Part shown: piece after piece, positions 23,201-32,472 of the stretch
Layout of the letters: each line of letters starts with the position of its first letter
How positions within the stretch are numbered: the first letter of the stretch is position 1
Origin: Arenicola marina
Taxonomy: Eukaryota > Annelida > Polychaeta > Arenicolidae
Reading direction: 5' to 3'
Assembly: GCA_964019135.1 (NCBI GenBank)
Contig: OZ025260.1
Span: 39,351,373 to 39,415,372, forward strand
DNA: 64,000 nt
The notes under the pieces: generated by a model
Told to the model about the DNA's origin: nothing
Databases searched by the model: none
The model's input: only the letters and a program-made list of their open reading frames with translations
Position numbers and translations under genes: made by a program

Positions 23201-25125
23201 GTGAGTCGAAAGCACAGTGTGCCTAGCGGAGTGAGTCGAAAGCACAGTGTGCCTAGCGGAGTGAGTCGAAGGCACAGTGTGCCTAGCGGAGTAAGTCGAA
23301 GGCACAGTGTGCCTAGCGAAGTGAGTCGAAGGCACAGTGTGCCTAGCAGAGTGAGTCGAGGGCAGAGAGTGCCTAGCGGAGTAAGTCGAAGGCAGAGAGT
23401 GCCTAGCGGAGCGAGTCGAAGGCACAGTGTGCCTAGTGGAGTATGTCGAAGGCAGAGAGTGCCTAGCGGAGTGAGTCGAAGGCAGAGAGTGCCTACAGGA
23501 TTTAGTCGAAGGCAGAGAGTGCCTAGCGGAGTGAGTCGAAGGCAGAGAGTGCCTAGCGGAGTGAGTCGAAGGCAGAAAGTGCCTAGCGGAGTGAGTCGAA
23601 GGCAGAGAGTGCCTAGGGGAGTGAGTCGAAGGCAGAGAGTGCCTAGCGGAGTGAGTCGAAGGCAGAGAGTGCCTAGCGGAGTGAGTCGAAGGCAGAAAGT
23701 GCCTAGAGGAGTGAGTCGAAGGCAGAGAGTGCCTAGCGGAGTGAGTCGAAGGCAGAGAGGCCTATGGTCCACCATAGGTCATTATAGGGGGGGGGAGGGG
23801 GGGGGCAAGAGGGGGTCGTGTTCTCGATCACGATTTTTTTTTTCTTTATTCCCAGATCACGATGAATTAAAAGCAGAACCCTCCGCATGCGATGGAAGGG
23901 CGGATACACGATACTAAATTGACGATTTCCCGATTCCCGGTTATTTAATATTAAAATTCCCAGTTCACGATTAATGAAAATCCTTGATCACGGATGTCGG
24001 CTAATACCCCATTCCCAGTTCACGAAGAATTATTTTCCTCATTCCCAGTTCACGGTCAAATGAAAAGCCCAATCCCGAGAAAAGCAAATACCCCTCCCCC
24101 CCACCACCCCCCAGCATACATCAGCAATGACGGTATATGTGATCACATGACTTCCACCGGAACACGTTGATAGGCTGTTGATTAACACACAGGAGTAAAT
24201 CATGTTCACAGTGGAGGGCCGGGAACGCACATAGCACATTACAGTAGTAACACAGTGTCCATGGAGGTGCCGCTTAATTCGGCCGGGAGAGCCGGGTTCA
24301 TGTGCCCCCCCCCCCCCCCCGCTGTGGAGCCACGGTCCCCGGGTGCCCGTTGGACTGACAGAACACTCTGACAGTAATATGGAAATGGTCCATATAATTG
24401 TCACTTATAACAATGTTTTATGCGTTCGGATGTACAGGCCGACTCAGTCTACACGTACAGTCGCTCGTAATAACACACAGAGCTCAACGCCGAAAATATC
24501 CGGACTGGTCACCGGGGGAAGCTGGGAGGCCGTGTGGGTGGCCTAGTGGGAGGGGTGGGGTGGTAACACGCTCCAAACGGGATTTAGTACCACGTACCCC
24601 TCTTTGTATATAGGGTCATACTTCCGATCTTCACATTTAAACGACATAAACGTAATACAAAGGCTATAGCACAGTCCACCGTACAAATCCCCCTGACCCA
24701 GCTGCTCATTGCCACAATACTGATTTCCTCATTCTGGTTTACAGCCCGGAGAGTGGGGGGGGGGGGGGGTATCTAATCGATTGCTGGGTTTGGGGGGTGG
24801 GGTTCCCCGCCTTTTCACCGCCAAAAGCGTGCCGCTCGTTCGGGGAGTTTTACCGCCCAAATCCGCTCGGAATGGTATTTTTTTCCCGACAAGATTCCCC
24901 GGCCCCTCCCCCGGTCCATGCGCAAGCTTTAAAATATCCGCTCTATTGGGATCTTTTTCATCGCAAAAATCCGCTCCCTGCAGGAAGCAAGGCCCCCACC
25001 CCAACACGATTTCTATATTCGTGCGCCCACCCCCCACCCCGGGTTAACCATTTGGACGGGTTTCCGTGGAAGGTCTCCGACGCGCGTACACTCACCTTGG
25101 CATCGTGCATGCTGCCGTTCTCCAT
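8092..25125 (-). CDS. SLC6-A, glycine-transporter-like Na+/Cl- symporter
   Basis: Plasma-membrane neurotransmitter:sodium symporter with 12 TM segments. Minus-strand exons in coding order: E1 25096-25125 (tentative), E2 16138-16303, E3 15448-15579, E4 14803-15127, E5 14452-14584, E6 13452-13586, E7 12967-13070, E8 12244-12368, E9 11773-11885, E10 11031-11159, E11 10462-10561, E12 9533-9633, E13 8739-8906, E14 8092-8253. Phases join to 640 aa, the usual family length. TM1 is [16 protein letters not shown] with Gly where monoamine transporters have Asp. EL2 has the [10 protein letters not shown] cysteine pair and many N-glycosylation sites. TM6 reads [16 protein letters not shown], then HNNCY as in glycine transporters. 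TM7 has N-x-x-T-S, including the chloride-site Asn and Ser. TM8 begins GLGTQ. The tail keeps DWGP. The E6 donor is the weak GTTTGC. The glycine substrate is inferred from similarity. Confidence 0.88.
8325..8445 (-). mobile_element. tRNA-derived SINE, short copy
   Basis: Lies in the E13-E14 intron. It reads as a tRNA-like head on the minus strand (GGGGCCGGCCTGGTAGCTCA start, GGTTCGCACC B box), then a tail ending near TTCAGGACGCTTTAACCACT on the plus strand. It is the same family as 14166-14430 and 62522-62712 but lacks the central body. Confidence 0.75.
8739..8906 (-). CDS. SLC6-A exon E13, TM12
   Basis: 56 codons, phase 0/0. The product includes [20 protein letters not shown] (TM12) then [14 protein letters not shown], matching the YPGWAVAIG segment of GlyT1. 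The same-length exon is in SLC6-B at 48,724-48,891. Confidence 0.9.
8925..9475 (+). repeat. 56-bp minisatellite in SLC6-A intron 12
   Basis: About nine to ten units containing CAATATCAGAACTGGGGATG. It fills most of the intron between E13 and E12 without including either exon edge. Confidence 0.9.
9790..10474 (-). repeat. 50-bp minisatellite copying the E11 3' end and donor
   Basis: About 13-14 units of 50 bp in the intron after E11. On the minus strand each unit contains CATCGCCTGGATCTACG (codons for IAWIY plus one base), then the donor GTACGT. The array starts at the genuine E11 donor (10,461) and runs downstream, so intron 11 contains about 13 extra copies of its own 5' splice site. The SLC6-B intron at the same place (below 49,597) has no such array. 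Confidence 0.92.
10462..10561 (-). CDS. SLC6-A exon E11, TM10
   Basis: 33 codons plus one base: [20 protein letters not shown] then [13 protein letters not shown]. The acceptor is CCATCCAG and the donor GTACGT. The exon's last 17 nt are the seed of the 50-bp array. A 13-bp poly-G run begins within 30 nt of the acceptor on the plus strand. Confidence 0.9.
11031..13586 (-). CDS. SLC6-A exons E6 to E10 (TM5 to TM9)
   Basis: Five exons: E6 13452-13586 ([22 protein letters not shown]5), E7 12967-13070 (TM6, [19 protein letters not shown]), E8 12244-12368 (TM7 with [19 protein letters not shown]), E9 11773-11885 ([22 protein letters not shown]4/TM8) and E10 11031-11159 (TALFDEYP-like segment and TM9). 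Phases and lengths are identical to SLC6-B. E7 differs from the SLC6-B exon by a single nucleotide. The last 90 nt of E8 are identical to SLC6-B while its first 35 nt are strongly diverged. Confidence 0.9.
13820..14150 (+). repeat. about 20-bp minisatellite in SLC6-A intron 5
   Basis: Around 15 units of TATACAAAGTGTGGTGTGGT with substitutions, ending just before the SINE at 14166. It is non-coding. Confidence 0.85.
14166..14430 (-). mobile_element. tRNA-derived SINE, fullest copy
   Basis: On the minus strand it begins GGGGCCGGCGCGACAGCTCA with an A-box-like AGCTCAGTGGGCTAGAGC. The B box is GGTTTCGAGCCC about 70 nt further on, followed by a body with GGATAAAGATCCCATG and AGAGTAGGGGGTTACCCCC. 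It ends near GTGGTTAAAGCGTCCTGAA. It lies about 20 nt from the E5 donor of SLC6-A. Confidence 0.85.
14452..14584 (-). CDS. SLC6-A exon E5, TM4
   Basis: After GATGTAG, one base plus 44 codons: [20 protein letters not shown] then [20 protein letters not shown] and SSGK (TM4 and IL2). The donor is GTCAGT. A 55-nt core is identical to SLC6-B with divergent ends. Confidence 0.9.
14803..15127 (-). CDS. SLC6-A exon E4, TM3 and extracellular loop 2
   Basis: TM3 is [20 protein letters not shown], then [20 protein letters not shown] and the EL2 disulfide pair [12 protein letters not shown]2 carries six N-x-S/T sequons (NLT, three NDS, NES, NRT), three of them in an 18-bp in-frame tandem repeat. It ends [12 protein letters not shown]. 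It is 325 bp against 328 bp in SLC6-B, where EL2 is unrelated in sequence but also sequon-rich. Confidence 0.92.
14863..14941 (-). repeat. 18-bp in-frame repeat coding NDSFLG in EL2
   Basis: Four units of 18 bp (GTTGCCAAGGAAACTGTC on the plus strand; one unit variant) encode NDSFLG three times and NHNFLG once. The unit is a multiple of three, so the reading frame is kept. Each NDS is a potential N-glycosylation site. Confidence 0.92.
15408..15461 (-). repeat. two-copy 35-bp duplication at the SLC6-A E3 donor
   Basis: On the minus strand the exon end and donor CTATTCAAAG|GTGAGTTACA is followed exactly 35 bp later by CTGTTTAAGGGTGAGATC. Spacer sequence and length match the 35-bp unit of the SLC6-B array (59,035-61,684). 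Only two units exist here. Confidence 0.85.
15448..15579 (-). CDS. SLC6-A exon E3, TM2
   Basis: 132 bp after [29 protein letters not shown] then [19 protein letters not shown] and SPLFK. This is TM2 and IL1. The first residue after NGG is Ala, formed by the g|ct junction, where most family members have a third Gly. Confidence 0.92.
16138..16303 (-). CDS. SLC6-A exon E2, N-terminus and TM1
   Basis: Codes [40 protein letters not shown] and [17 protein letters not shown]1 contains the sodium- and substrate-site helix break [12 protein letters not shown]. The 5' border CTGATCCCCAG|TGT has a poor pyrimidine tract. An alternative is that translation starts in this exon at the in-frame ATG at 16,327. 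The donor is GTAGGTG. Confidence 0.85.
16622..16880. promoter_or_regulatory. cluster of CACGTG E-boxes, four full GTCACGTGAC palindromes
   Basis: CACGTG at 16622, 16676, 16690, 16704, 16788, 16824, 16849 and 16874. GTCACGTGAC, the consensus CLEAR/TFEB-USF-MITF type site, is at 16674, 16786, 16822 and 16847. The cluster lies 320-580 bp upstream of exon E2 of SLC6-A. Spacing is partly periodic (about 14 and 25 bp), so it may also be a decaying tandem repeat. Binding is not shown. Confidence 0.5.
17451..17780. mobile_element. hAT-like MITE with G/C-rich interior
   Basis: Starts CAGGGGCGGAACTAGGAATT and ends GGTTCCTCCGCCTATG, giving imperfect terminal inverted repeats of the CAGGGGCGGA type common in hAT MITEs. 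The interior has poly-G runs of up to 14. No convincing 8-bp target duplication was found, so the class is tentative. Confidence 0.45.
18260..18683. mobile_element. 424-bp MITE with long inverted ends
   Basis: Left end CAAAGATATTAAAATTGCAT continues to CTTTCCCGCCAAAACTAA. The right end is the inverse, ending GCCACTTTAATATCTTTG, so the inverted repeats are about 48 bp with few mismatches. Both sides carry the 7-bp direct repeat GTAGGAG (18253-18259 and 18684-18690). No coding capacity. Confidence 0.85.
18697..19170. mobile_element. GC-rich foldback element
   Basis: The left half repeats GCGCGAGGCGAGAA-type units and the right half repeats the reverse complement TTCTCGCCTCGCGC. The switch point is near 18,890. 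Outer ends are also inverted (GGTGGCATATATGTG at 18,709 against CACGATATAGCCACC at 19,148). About 470 bp could form a long imperfect hairpin. The overlapping open frames in all directions reflect the repeat. Confidence 0.75.
19262..20556 (-). pseudogene. Polinton major capsid protein, fossil
   Basis: Resembles the F54H12.2-like family, the double-jelly-roll major capsid of Polintons. Key segments: [53 protein letters not shown], and a C-terminal part with [17 protein letters not shown]. It appears broken. Confidence 0.85.
20572..20940 (-). pseudogene. small basic protein of the Polinton block
   Basis: Begins [17 protein letters not shown] and continues into a strongly Lys/Arg-rich region with runs such as KNRRRRKK. 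Its position between the minor and major capsid genes suggests a DNA-condensing or core-like protein of the element. The function is inferred from position and composition only. Confidence 0.5.
20946..21344 (-). pseudogene. minor capsid (penton-like) candidate of the Polinton block
   Basis: About 130 residues, starting [20 protein letters not shown]. The pattern [18 protein letters not shown] and its size fit a single jelly-roll minor capsid. The family call rests on pattern and neighbourhood. Confidence 0.5.
21304..21864 (-). pseudogene. type I membrane protein of the Polinton block, LRR-like ectodomain
   Basis: Signal-peptide-like start [14 protein letters not shown]. The Cys-flanked ectodomain has leucine-rich spacing ([38 protein letters not shown]). 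One TM helix, [18 protein letters not shown], is followed by a short basic tail. The start at 21,864 was chosen because it opens the signal peptide; upstream codons lie in a tandem repeat. Its role is unknown; a surface-exposed protein is an inference. Confidence 0.5.
21890..22147. repeat. 41-bp minisatellite beside the Polinton block
   Basis: About six units of 41 bp containing GGGTTGTACCATGGTAGGCT. It starts about 25 bp beyond the membrane-protein start. Confidence 0.9.
22829..23760. repeat. 30-bp minisatellite
   Basis: About 31 units of GCCTAGCGGAGTGAGTCGAA plus ten variable bases. The 30-bp period keeps three frames open for about 1 kb (repeated [10 protein letters not shown] on the plus strand). 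With no start context, splice sites or non-repeat domain, I do not call a gene. Confidence 0.93.
23787..24112. mobile_element. G/C-capped interspersed repeat, copy 1
   Basis: A poly-G cap (23787 on) opens it and a poly-C cap closes it. The interior repeats ATTCCCAGTTCACGA-like motifs five to six times. It aligns through most of its length with 31434-31761 and partly with 35093-35330. Confidence 0.7.
24790..25020. repeat. interspersed repeat family 2, copy 1
   Basis: Shares the series TTTTACCGCC, GGGGTATTTTTT/GGTATTTTTTTC, CGCAAGCTTTAAAAT and CCGCTCTAT in order with 36950-37215. No coding content. It ends about 75 bp from the tentative first exon of SLC6-A. Confidence 0.6.
25096..25125 (-). 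CDS. tentative SLC6-A first coding exon E1
   Basis: ATG in good context (TTTCAAGATGG) followed by ten codons [10 protein letters not shown] and a strong donor AAG|GTGAGTGTA. The phase-0 end matches the phase-0 start of E2. A TATATAAT (ATTATATA on the minus strand) lies at 25179-25186, about 55 nt upstream. The gap to E2 is 8.8 kb. Without transcript evidence this remains a proposal; chance open sequence cannot be excluded. Confidence 0.4.
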
Positions 25126-25186
25126 CTTGAAAGTGAAGTAAAATCTCGGAACGGGTTAGGAACAAGAATTCACTCGGGTATATAAT

Positions 25187-26950
25187 GACCACGAGATGGT
25201 AGATCCAACGTATGTCACCGACTTCACGATGGACTTGGACTTCTGGAGGTCATAACCCATTGGGAATACCCCCGATACCCCCGAGGCCTCTCTCTGGTAG
25301 CGGATAAAACACGCACTGCCGAAGCTGGTGATGGGTATAACTGGAGCGGTCGCTTGGGCGGGCGTCACGCCGCCACACTGTGACGGGTCGGCAGTGGGCA
25401 GTGAGGGAGGGCCGGGGGTGGGTGGGGGTGGGGGGGGGGAGGGTGCCCCTGCCCCGCTCGAGTCGGGGCGGGGAGACGGAGTGGCGGAGGAGCTTGGGAA
25501 GGGAGTGATACCACCCCCCAAGCAGCCCCGCTTAGTAAACAACAACAACAAGCCAGGTTGAGTGCACCGATATTGTGGAGAGGGGGTCTCTATTGCTGTT
25601 GGAACAGAGGGCGGCAGGCATTTGAGGCGCGCCGAGAGGGATTGGGTAGGGGTGCGAAGACTAAGCTGGCGGGTAGTGGGGCGAAAAAGTGGGAGGTGGG
25701 GTACGGAAAGGTGGGGGAGGGGACGCAGAATGCTTCCTGATGGATGAGCACTAGCCGGACGTACGTAGAGGAGGAGGGGCGTGCGGGAGGAGGTGGGTAG
25801 GAGGGGCTCGACCAAGGTAAGGACAGCCAGAAGATGTAGGCCGCGGTAGCGGTTGTAGCTTTCAGGGGATGTACATGCCACGGATTATAGTATAATAGGC
25901 AGAATATAGCACTTCATAAACATGTGTTCAAGTTTAACCTGTTGCTGTGAGAACGTGTAAGAGACCGTCCGCCGTGCAGGGGTGGGGAGAATCTGCTGTC
26001 AATGAACGTCACATAGCGCTATATGAGTCTCCGCCCTGGATCCTTAAATTCGAAAGGCCGGGGCAGAATATTTCGCCCAACCCCATGCTAATGTCGAGGG
26101 AGATATATTCAGCCCCGGCCGATTCTAATTTACGGGCCCCGCGCCATGTGTCCGCCCGCTGAGTCAGGTTACATATGTCGTGTGGTATAAATCACGCATC
26201 GATGTCTTTGGCTCTGTCTATATCAATGTGTCCAAATGAATTAGAGGTTTCTACATATGTAATATTCAAACTTACATCTCGATGTTATATCTCCATGTTA
26301 TCTCGCCGTTTCTATGCTTTCTGTTGTCAGTACAAAGGAGTTCTGCCACTGCCCCTCGCCCACGGCTGGCCTGGTCGTCGATCGATATTCATCTCGACGG
26401 CCAGCTACGCAGCCTCCCCGCAGCCGCTGGCCTGCCCGCTCGCCCCCACAACCCGCATAGTTTATGTTCATGTATGTACAGACCGGCCCGAGACCCTTCC
26501 GGCATCGTGGTATATATAGGGTGGCTGGATGGGCTCAGGGGCCGACTCTTCTTACATCTTAGAGTTGTGCTTGTATATATTTCTCTGTCCTTGTATATAT
26601 GGAATTATAATTAATACGTGGTACAACTCAACCGTACGTGTGTTGTGTACCGTCAACGACCTGCAGAACGCTACATGACGCATACACGCCGCTCGCTTTA
26701 AATGTGACTCTTTGACCTTGACCCCAGCCTGACCGCTGCCGACACACTCCGCTCAGCCACCGTAACCCTTACCCTCCCCCACATCCCTACGCCCCGATGG
26801 AACCAGTTGACCCCTGCTAGCCCGGCCCGTCATCCACCCCCCCCCCGTCCCCCTCAACCGACCACTCCGAGTTGGCCACCTGCTGACCTGGTGACCCAAC
26901 CACCCAGGTGGGACCCTCAGCCCCTGTAAACCACCTGCTAACCTGTATCA
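25187..26950. other. intergenic, GC-rich then mixed; no gene recognised
   Basis: Contains a 240-codon minus-strand open frame (25156-25881), mostly Pro/Ser low-complexity opposite poly-G tracts. Its end reads FIRYQREASGVSGVFPMGYD, which I cannot place in a family. If E1 is right this is SLC6-A promoter and upstream DNA. Confidence 0.4.
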
Positions 26951-29900
26951 TCTTCTATACTAATAAAATGAAGCTGTCTGTCCCACTATGCCGCGGCATG
27001 CAAGAGCCCATTGGCATCAGCAGCCGCCTTGCACCTATTAATATCCAGCCGCCGCCTTGCACCTATTAATATCCAGCCGCCGCTCTTAGATGTGTCAAAG
27101 GTATCGCATGTGTCAACACAACCGCTGGGTGCTTATCACCTTATCCCGCGGCATCGGCGGGCTACCTGGCTTGGTGCCAACAGTAATAATATTTCTCCCA
27201 ACGCCTTATCGCCCGAACCGTCATCAAAACAAACAAATCCCGTACGGTCTCGCGTCCACAACTTCCCATTAGTAGCATGAGAACGAACTCTGCCCGGGGA
27301 ACCTTGCCTATTTGAATTGATTTGATCTTTTTGATCTTTGATCTAATTTTACAGTATAGTTAAGCGGTCTACACGTCAATTCTATAGACCAACCAGGACG
27401 TCAGGCAGATTTTATCCACTGAAGGTAGTAGTAATACGATATATGACGAACAACGGACGGGAAACAGCCCCTTTTTTTAACTCAATCAACCTTTTTTTTT
27501 ACTCAATCAATGTATGAGCTTGGGGCTTAGTTTTACTGAACTGATATTCGTTTATATCGTGCTTTAGCCGCAATTTGAGTATTCTGTACTGGATGCACAA
27601 TAATTGCACAGGGTTTAAATATCCTTAACATATATGTCCCGTTATTCCGTAGCTCCCGGTCTCAATTTATGTCAATATGATTATCGGTATTATTTCTGCC
27701 CAATGTCTGCCTTCTGCCTGCTACTATTTGACGTATAAAACAGGAGATATTCGTCCATAGGTCGAGGACGAAAATACATAAGTACATTTGGAAGCTGACG
27801 TTACGAGTCGTCAGGGCCAATGTTGGCTAAAGGGCCTTATAGGGGCAATTTGGGCTAAATGCTGCCTTCGACAAGCAGTGTGGCACTGTAGGCGGAGCTT
27901 AAGTGGACATCTAGTTTGAAGCCAAGGCGCTTCTCTTGAAGCAATATTAACGGTACTTTCGTATCTTTTATTTATTATGTTTTCGTGACTTCACGAACTT
28001 CATTTGACGATCACGACAATATTCGCGATGGCTTCTATTTTGTTAAGTATGCCTACTTACGAAATCATGGGTGAACTCATGAACTTGTGGGTGATGGTAG
28101 CTATTGCCAAATTAGCTAAACATCAAGCAGGCCCAAACTGTCGTCGGAGCACGTAAACTATGACGTTGACGCACACTTAGCCCCCTCGCCATAGGTGTCT
28201 CTGAAGACGACGTGTTTAAGTGAACACGAAATTTTGTTCTCAAGAGCGATGGCTTGACTCATTATGAATGGCGCTACGAATTTTACTATTTATCTAATAA
28301 TACGTCATCGTGACGTGATATGACGTCATTTGACGTTCGCGCAAATGCTCAAGATGGCTTCTATTTCTTTAATATGTCTACTTATCAACTCGGGTTATGA
28401 CAGCTATTGCCAAAGTGGCTAAAAGTAAAGCAAACCCAACATTTCGTATGGGCACGTTAGCTATGACGTCATTTTTGACGCATACTTATCCCCTGCGCCA
28501 AAACAGTTGCACACGGCACAAACTGTCCCTGAACACGACCTGCAACGTAAAGCGACCCGAAAGTCGCCATACCTTATAATAGCTGAGTAATAGCTTACGT
28601 ACGATGTATGACGTCATAGTGACGTTATGACGTGACGCACGACAACGTCCAAGTGGCAATACGCCAAAGTTTACTGCCACAACTTATTCGATTGAAGAGC
28701 TAGGCGATAGAAAGAATAGTCCTTCAGCTATGGCTTGACGAAATGGCCAAAAGTTGCATTAGTTCATCATTGCGGAGACACGGAGACCTAGGACAAGAAC
28801 AAAGAACACTGCAGGCGAAGTGATATAGCAACTCATTTGTTTCTTTTACTAGTTCTCTGCCGATCAATGGTCCCTACCATTTGGCGTAAAGATCACAGCT
28901 CTGGCATGTTTTTCTTAATTTTGACGTTGTTTTAAAGATGGACACAATCTTCATTCACTCATCATTGGTGGCCCCGCAAAGGTGTCGTCCCACTTTGAAG
29001 CGCTCTAGCGCCATAACTGAGCAACATCCGCCTGATTGAAGCATTAAGTGATCTGTAGATGCTTATTGGCAACTAGTTGGCGAAAAGAATGCAATTTTAG
29101 CATTTTTATCTGATTTTTGACGATTTTTCTTTCAATGGCAAGAATCTGTATGTTTATTATTAGGCCAGTGGCTTCGTTGCCATGGAAACAAAAAGCAATA
29201 CAGATATCGCCGTGTGTTTCTTATAACTTGCTTTAAGGTGATATTACCTCACTGTGTGGCGAAGGAGACTGAAATAGCTTGAGCGGAAGTAGGTCATATT
29301 CGATCAAGTTCATTTTTCCCCATGGGATCCCATGTTAAACGATTTCGACTATATACCGAAAAGTAATGTGGCTATGGAACCATGTTGACAGATTATGACT
29401 CAGCTTAGTATTATCCATCCACAGGTGCAAGCATTGAGTGATGGCTTGAATAGGACACCCGTGGGAGCCTCTGCTAACACCAAAAAGCCGTATCTTTCAC
29501 CATTGGCCAAATTTCAAAAAAATCCTGTGACGTCACTATTTGCTCCAATCGCATGCGATAAGCACTGAGGCTACTATGTATCATGTTTAACTAAGAAAAA
29601 AATGCCGGGGTCGCTTGATGGAGGCACTTGTGAAATACATGACAAAACATTTTTCCCAGCCTAAAGATACAGCGCTTTAACATGGGAAGTTCCATAGAGA
29701 ACTGCCGTCGGCCCTAGAACCGGAAGTAAGATCGGAACATATTGTTTTTAGTTTGCAGCTATACGAGGAACTACTTTTACTACAATATAATGCTACTCAC
29801 TCATTTTTGGATTTTTTTTCTGATTTTTGACGATTTTTTTTTAAGTACCAAAAGTGACGTCATCGTGACGTCACGTAACGCATCAGATAACTCTTAAGAT

Positions 29901-30471
29901 TCCATACAACACATCTCAATTCATATTTATATGGCATATTAGAACATCATAGCGATAGCTTGATGGCAAATGCGCCCAAAAGCGAGAAAACTGGCAGAGG
30001 TCATTTAGTGCGTTTTCCGCAAAACTTACGACCTCATTTTACTCGAAAATAAGTGTTACGCATCAAAAAGTGAACAATACCCGAAAATTGCGCCTTGAAT
30101 GCTAGCACATCTTGAAACTGACCAGAGATCTCTAGCGCCAATATTAACGGAGATATAAGCGTTTTTAGTTATTTTTTCAAAAAAATCGCTGTGACCTTGA
30201 CCTTTGACCTTTTGATGTGCGCAACAAATATGTTGTAGCCCTACTGCGTAGCTATTAGGTACTAAAGACTGCGAACCGATGCATGTAGGTGTTACACGAC
30301 CAACTGACATATGACGAAAATTGAAAATTTTCGTCATAACAAACACGATCGACCGACATATGACGAAAATTGAAAATTTTCGTCATAACAAAATACTGTC
30401 CTACTGTTATTTCTTTCGCTTATTACTACGAACGCTAGACGTCCCGCGAGCGGAGCGAGCGGGGCGGCTAG
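26951..30471 (+). mobile_element. non-autonomous Helitron, about 3.5 kb
   Basis: The 5' end is TCTTCTATACTAATAAAATG, the terminal pattern common in animal Helitrons. The 3' end is GC-rich (CCCGCGAGCGGAGCGAGCGG, stem CCCGC/GCGGG) followed by CTAG. It sits between host A (26950) and T (30472), the expected A^T target, with no target duplication. No Rep or helicase motif is seen, so it must be mobilised in trans. The interior has many TGACGTCA-like words and two perfect hairpins near the 3' end. Confidence 0.8.
30312..30385. repeat. twin perfect hairpins near the Helitron 3' end
   Basis: TGACGAAAATT-GAA-AATTTTCGTCA (11-bp stem, 3-nt loop) occurs at 30312-30336 and again at 30361-30385, inside a 49-bp direct repeat. 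Confidence 0.9.
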
Positions 30472-30485
30472 TGTGATACACTGCC

Positions 30486-31433
30486 TGCTAGTGTGATACA
30501 CTGCCTTCTGATACACTGCCTGCTAGAGTCAGCTTACCCTCTCACCCCACAGACGCCGTAAATCAACTGACACAGAACCTTTGTTTCACTAAATCATCGC
30601 ACCGCCTGCACAGATCAATAACTGATTGATCACGGTGTGGTGATGGGAGGACAGTCATCGTTTAATTGCGTTCGAGCAAGCTTATTAACTAAATCATCAA
30701 ATTATGCAAATTTAGTGTAAATTTAGCCGTGCCTGTTGCACCTAGTCTCCTCCACAGCCGCCCCGCTGCGTGGCCTGCTCACTCCGATTGGGTCTCACAT
30801 AGAGCGAGCAGAGGGGGGCTGTGGAAGAGCCTATGTCGCGCCTTGCCAATATGCACTCTCTGCTTTCGACTCTCTCCGCTAGCGGCAAGGGCTCCATACA
30901 CGGGTTTACACTTCCGCGGCCATTTTGACCTACTTTTAGATGTTGAGTAAACAAGAGCACGTGTGCCATTAACCGTCAGCTTGAAGTGAGTGCGCTTCGA
31001 AGTGTTTCTGCATGTGAACCAGTTTAAGGTGACTTACTTTTGCAGTATTGGAACCAATACTGTTTAAAATGTTTTGCCAATGGTTTCAGAACCGATATAC
31101 AGCAATCTATCTATTGTTAAGCTTTGATTTGGAGTTATGAAGGCAGTGTTAGCCTCGGGAGACCCACTCAGGAAACAGTCTCGCGAAGCTTTATAATAAT
31201 AATATATATATCACTGCATGACGAGGAGTGTAAGAGACCCTCAGCATCGCTGACTTTACAAGCTGTCGAAGGCATTCCAATATTATACACCTGTATACAT
31301 TGATATCTACTTCACATAGAGCAAATTAATGTTGTAATGTGAAAGCTGTTATGCAAGGAGATGTAGCCTAGTACACATATTGGTAGCCAAACTTCTTATG
31401 CAATAATGCATATTTTTCACTTTACATATAATT
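30486..31433. other. intergenic, no feature recognised
   Basis: Apart from three short copies of GTGATACACTGCCT just after the Helitron, I see no gene or clear repeat. Confidence 0.4.
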
Positions 31434-31761
31434 GGGGGGGGGGGGGGGCAAGGGGGCAAGGGGGGGGGGGGTCACATTCCCAGGTCACGAAGAATAAATT
31501 TCTTTATTCCCAGGTCACGATGGATTAAAAAGGAGAACTCTCAGCATATATAGGAAGGGCGTATACACGATATAAATAGCAATTTCCTGATTCACGGTTA
31601 TTTAAATGACATATTTACTATTTAAATTCCCAGTTCACGATTAATGAAAATCCTTGATCACGATGGTCGCCCCATTCCCAGTTCACGAAGAATTATTTGC
31701 CTCATTCATAGTTCACGGTGAAATGAAAACCCCATTCCTAAGGAACGCAATGCCCCCCCCC
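31434..31761. mobile_element. G/C-capped interspersed repeat, copy 2
   Basis: Opens with poly-G after ATAATTG and closes with poly-C before CACTCATAATTG, so ATAATTG may be a 7-bp target duplication (slightly offset on the right). The interior is homologous to 23787-24112. Confidence 0.7.
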
Positions 31762-32472
31762 ACTCATAATTGTCTTGGCACCATGCCGAAAGGTTAGGGT
31801 AAATACAAGAGAAAGCCCGGGGAAGAGCTTTCCAAGTGGTCCTGATATCAGGATCACTGAAGGAAAGCACTGCTAATCTTGACCAAATATGACGTTGGAA
31901 TCATTTAAACTAGAGCTCTCTCTCATTAAAATATTATCTGTCCCAGTCTAAGAAGCAAGCCTAATACTGGCGCATTTGACGAACTAGCTGCCAGGTATAT
32001 TGCTTTATTATATAAATATATATATTTAGTTAATTCTTAAATTCATATTAATTTATTGAACTATTAAATTCATATTAATTTATTTAACTATTAAATTCAA
32101 AGTAATTTATTTCATTATTGACTTTAGGTCATGACTACGTTTACCAGTAGGCCTATATTATTTTCACAGTTGACTTAATTTCATCAGTTATATAGATATG
32201 GCAATCATAATGTAAGATACTATAACATATGTTATGAATTTCTACGCATCTGATAGGTTAGAAGTAGATTCACATTATATATAATGATAAATGCAACTTT
32301 CACGTATAAAAAAAAAGGAAGTTGCAAAGAGACATGCAATATCAAGTACCGGTACAATTGATTAATTATATATATATGTATACACATTAATAATATTAGA
32401 AAAATGGTCAGATTTATAGAAGATACATATGTGGTAATATAAGCTGTGTTTCTCTATAAAATTTATGTATAT
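31762..32472. other. intergenic AT-rich DNA
   Basis: Includes a short imperfect repeat of TTAAATTCATATTAATTTAT around 32,035-32,110. No gene seen. Confidence 0.4.

Noticed and set aside
22679-23917. 412-codon plus-strand and 343-codon minus-strand open frames
   Set aside because: Produced by the 30-bp array; opposite strands are equally open and the flanks show no gene structure.
27011-30346. Short open frames within the Helitron
   Set aside because: None shows Rep HUH or helicase motifs, and lengths are as expected by chance.
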